From the NCBI GenBank assembly GCA_020445745.1, contig JAGRGB010000089.1:1-64000 (forward strand): a stretch of DNA of 64,000 nt, read 5' to 3'. Every line of letters begins with the position of its first letter. The stretch's first letter is position 1. The translations under genes and the position numbers were made by a program. This document shows, in pieces, positions 62,874-64,000 of this stretch. The DNA comes from Rhodocyclaceae bacterium (GTDB taxonomy: Bacteria > Pseudomonadota > Gammaproteobacteria > Burkholderiales > Rhodocyclaceae). The notes beneath the pieces are model-generated. The model was given only the letters and a program-made list of their open reading frames with translations, did no database searches and was not told the origin of the DNA.

Positions 62874-63656
62874 TCACAGCAAGGACTGCAGCAGTCTGCC
62901 GACGGCCTCGAAGCCGCGGTCGAAGAAGTGCCGCATGGCTGGTGCGAACGCTTCCATCGACAGCATCAGGACGAGAAGGCCGGTGCCGAGCGTCACCGGG
63001 AATCCGATCGCGAAGATGTTGAGCTGGGGAGCCGCCCGGGTAAGCACGCCCATCGCGATATTGACCACCAGCAGGGTCGCCATGATCGGCATCGCGAGCA
63101 GCAGACCGGCCGCGAACAGCGTGGCCCCGAAATGTACGGCCGACATCCAGCCGCCGCCGTGCAGCGGCGTCGTGGCGACGGGCAACCATTCGAAACTGCG
63201 GATCACCACCTCCACCAGCAGCAGGTGTCCGTTCAGCGCGAGGAACAGCAGGCTGGTGATCAGCCCCATGAATTCGGCGACTACCGCGGTTCGCCCGCCC
63301 GAGTCGGGATCGAAGAAGGCAGCGAACGACAGACCCATCTGCAGGCCCACCAGCTCGCCGGCGACGTCGACGGCAGCAAAGGTGATGCGCATCACGATCG
63401 CGATGCCGACACCGATCAGAAACTGCTGGGCCATGATCGCCAGGCCCAGGCCGGACGCCGGCGGCACGGCAGGCATCGGCGGCAGCGAGGGCAGAACCGC
63501 CACCGCGACGCCCAGGCCGATCGCGACCCGTACCCGCAGCGGAATGCCCCGGTTGCCGAACAGGGGCGCCGAACTGACCATGCCCAGGATGCGCACCAAC
63601 GGAAACATCAGCGCCGCAAGCCAGGCGTCGAGCTGGGCGTCGGTGACCGTCAGCAT
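62874..63656 (-). CDS. fliR: Flagellar export gate protein FliR
   Basis: 260 residues from the ATG at 63656 (MLTVTDAQLDAWLAALMFPL); a start 28 codons upstream would overlap fliQ and is rejected. It is polytopic, with R-I-L-G-M-V-S-S-A-P-L-F-G-N-R-G-I-P, L-G-L-A-I-M-A-Q-Q-F-L-I-G, P-D-S-G-G-R-T-A-V-V-A-E-F and N-I-F-A-I-G-F-P-V-T, all typical of FliR. It converges on the flgL operon with 17 bp between stops. Confidence 0.95.
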   Translation of the reverse strand: MLTVTDAQLDAWLAALMFPLVRILGMVSSAPLFGNRGIPLRVRVAIGLGVAVAVLPSLPPMPAVPPASGLGLAIMAQQFLIGVGIAIVMRITFAAVDVAGELVGLQMGLSFAAFFDPDSGGRTAVVAEFMGLITSLLFLALNGHLLLVEVVIRSFEWLPVATTPLHGGGWMSAVHFGATLFAAGLLLAMPIMATLLVVNIAMGVLTRAAPQLNIFAIGFPVTLGTGLLVLMLSMEAFAPAMRHFFDRGFEAVGRLLQSLL

Positions 63657-63670
63657 GCCATCCCGGCGTC

Positions 63671-63940
63671 CTAGCCGATCATTCCCGGGATCGAGCCGTA
63701 GAGGCGGTGGATGAAGTCGGTGACATGGGTGATCATCCACGGCCCCATCACCACCAGCGTGACGAAGATCGCGACCAGCTTCGGGACGAAGGTCAGCGTC
63801 ATTTCGTTGATCTGGGTGGCCGCCTGGAAGATGCTGACCAGCAGACCCGTGGCGAGTGCCGCGAGAAACAACGGGGCGGATACCAGCAAGGTCAGTTCGA
63901 CCGCCTGACGGCCGAGATCGATGACGGTGGTCGGAGTCAT
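63671..63940 (-). CDS. fliQ: Flagellar export gate protein FliQ
   Basis: 89 residues, two transmembrane helices, with L-L-V-S-I-F-Q-A-A-T-Q-I-N-E-M-T-L-T-F-V-P-K, the FliQ hallmark. AAAGGA lies before the start. Between fliP and fliR as usual. Confidence 0.96.
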   Translation of the reverse strand: MTPTTVIDLGRQAVELTLLVSAPLFLAALATGLLVSIFQAATQINEMTLTFVPKLVAIFVTLVVMGPWMITHVTDFIHRLYGSIPGMIG

Positions 63941-63959
63941 ATCGATGTCCTTTGGTGGT

Positions 63960-64000
63960 TCAACCGAAACTTCTCACCAGCGAGCCGACCAGCAGGGTCC
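63960..64000 (-). CDS. fliP: FliP, C-terminal end only
   Basis: The last 13 codons before the window end read T-L-L-V-G-S-L-V-R-S-F-G then stop (TGA at 63962-63960), which matches the C-terminus of FliP (L-V-x-G-S-L-x-x-S-F). The stop is 19 bp before fliQ, the standard fliPQR order. The rest of the gene lies outside the window. Confidence 0.8.
   Translation of the reverse strand, partial: TLLVGSLVRSFG

Noticed and set aside
1-64000. tRNA, rRNA, CRISPR, insertion sequence or prophage
   Set aside because: No cloverleaf-like conserved arms, spaced direct repeats, transposase motifs or integrase genes were noticed in reading either strand.

Overview
The window is about 64 kb of GC-rich, densely packed bacterial chromosome. 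The gene content suggests a motile Gram-negative betaproteobacterium, with Rhodocyclales-type relatives as my best guess. The reasons are the flgA-flgM-flgN / flgBCDEFGHIJKL arrangement, a bifunctional FlgJ, a gspEFGHIJKLM-N-D type II secretion operon, and a Wzm/Wzt polysaccharide locus. No rRNA, tRNA, IS element or CRISPR array was found.

Region 1 (1-8542, minus strand) is a surface-polysaccharide operon. It holds GDP-mannose 4,6-dehydratase (gmd), GDP-fucose synthase (fcl), a Wzm/Wzt exporter, a glycosyltransferase/methyltransferase-like fusion and, cut by the window edge, the first 33 residues of a perosamine-synthase-like aminotransferase. Upstream lie a GT4-GT2 fusion and its DUF2304 partner. 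Region 2 (8795-13570, plus) has a membrane TPR protein, apaH, a GT2 glycosyltransferase and a WecA-like initiating transferase. Region 3 (13573-24084, plus) is a compact type II secretion operon, E to N then the secretin GspD. A lipoprotein gene follows. Next is a probably abundant exported surface protein (24849-26687) with its own promoter and an intrinsic terminator, and then a parvulin-type isomerase.

Region 4 (27842-43002) is a second polysaccharide locus. It has a second Wzm/Wzt pair whose Wzt carries a C-terminal substrate-binding domain, an acyltransferase-methyltransferase fusion, a methyltransferase with a C-terminal coiled coil, a sulfotransferase, a GT2, a GT2-HAD fusion of about 1090 residues, and a giant protein of about 1450 residues with four glycosyltransferase domains. 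Region 5 (43443-48979) has a FecR-domain protein, an OmpA-like lipoprotein, a CHASE2 nucleotidyl cyclase, moaC, an M48 protease and a TusA-like protein. Region 6 (49097-64000) is flagellar: flagellin, flgN, flgM and flgA on the minus strand, flgB to flgL plus an unknown exported protein on the plus strand, and fliR, fliQ and the end of fliP on the minus strand.

The most notable signals are these. (a) There are sigma-54-type -24/-12 elements before flagellin, flgB, flgK and the fecR-domain gene, while flgM has a sigma-28-type element. (b) The second polysaccharide locus has several fused enzymes that share a coiled coil followed by an S-x-x-[FW]-R motif, and a methyltransferase with a WbdD-like layout beside a Wzt with a binding domain. 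(c) The FecR/OmpA/CHASE2 cyclase module has a cyclase that lacks the usual base-selecting lysine. (d) Two real genes are truncated at the window ends, and several small or mis-started genes can be recovered by reading starts and overlaps.
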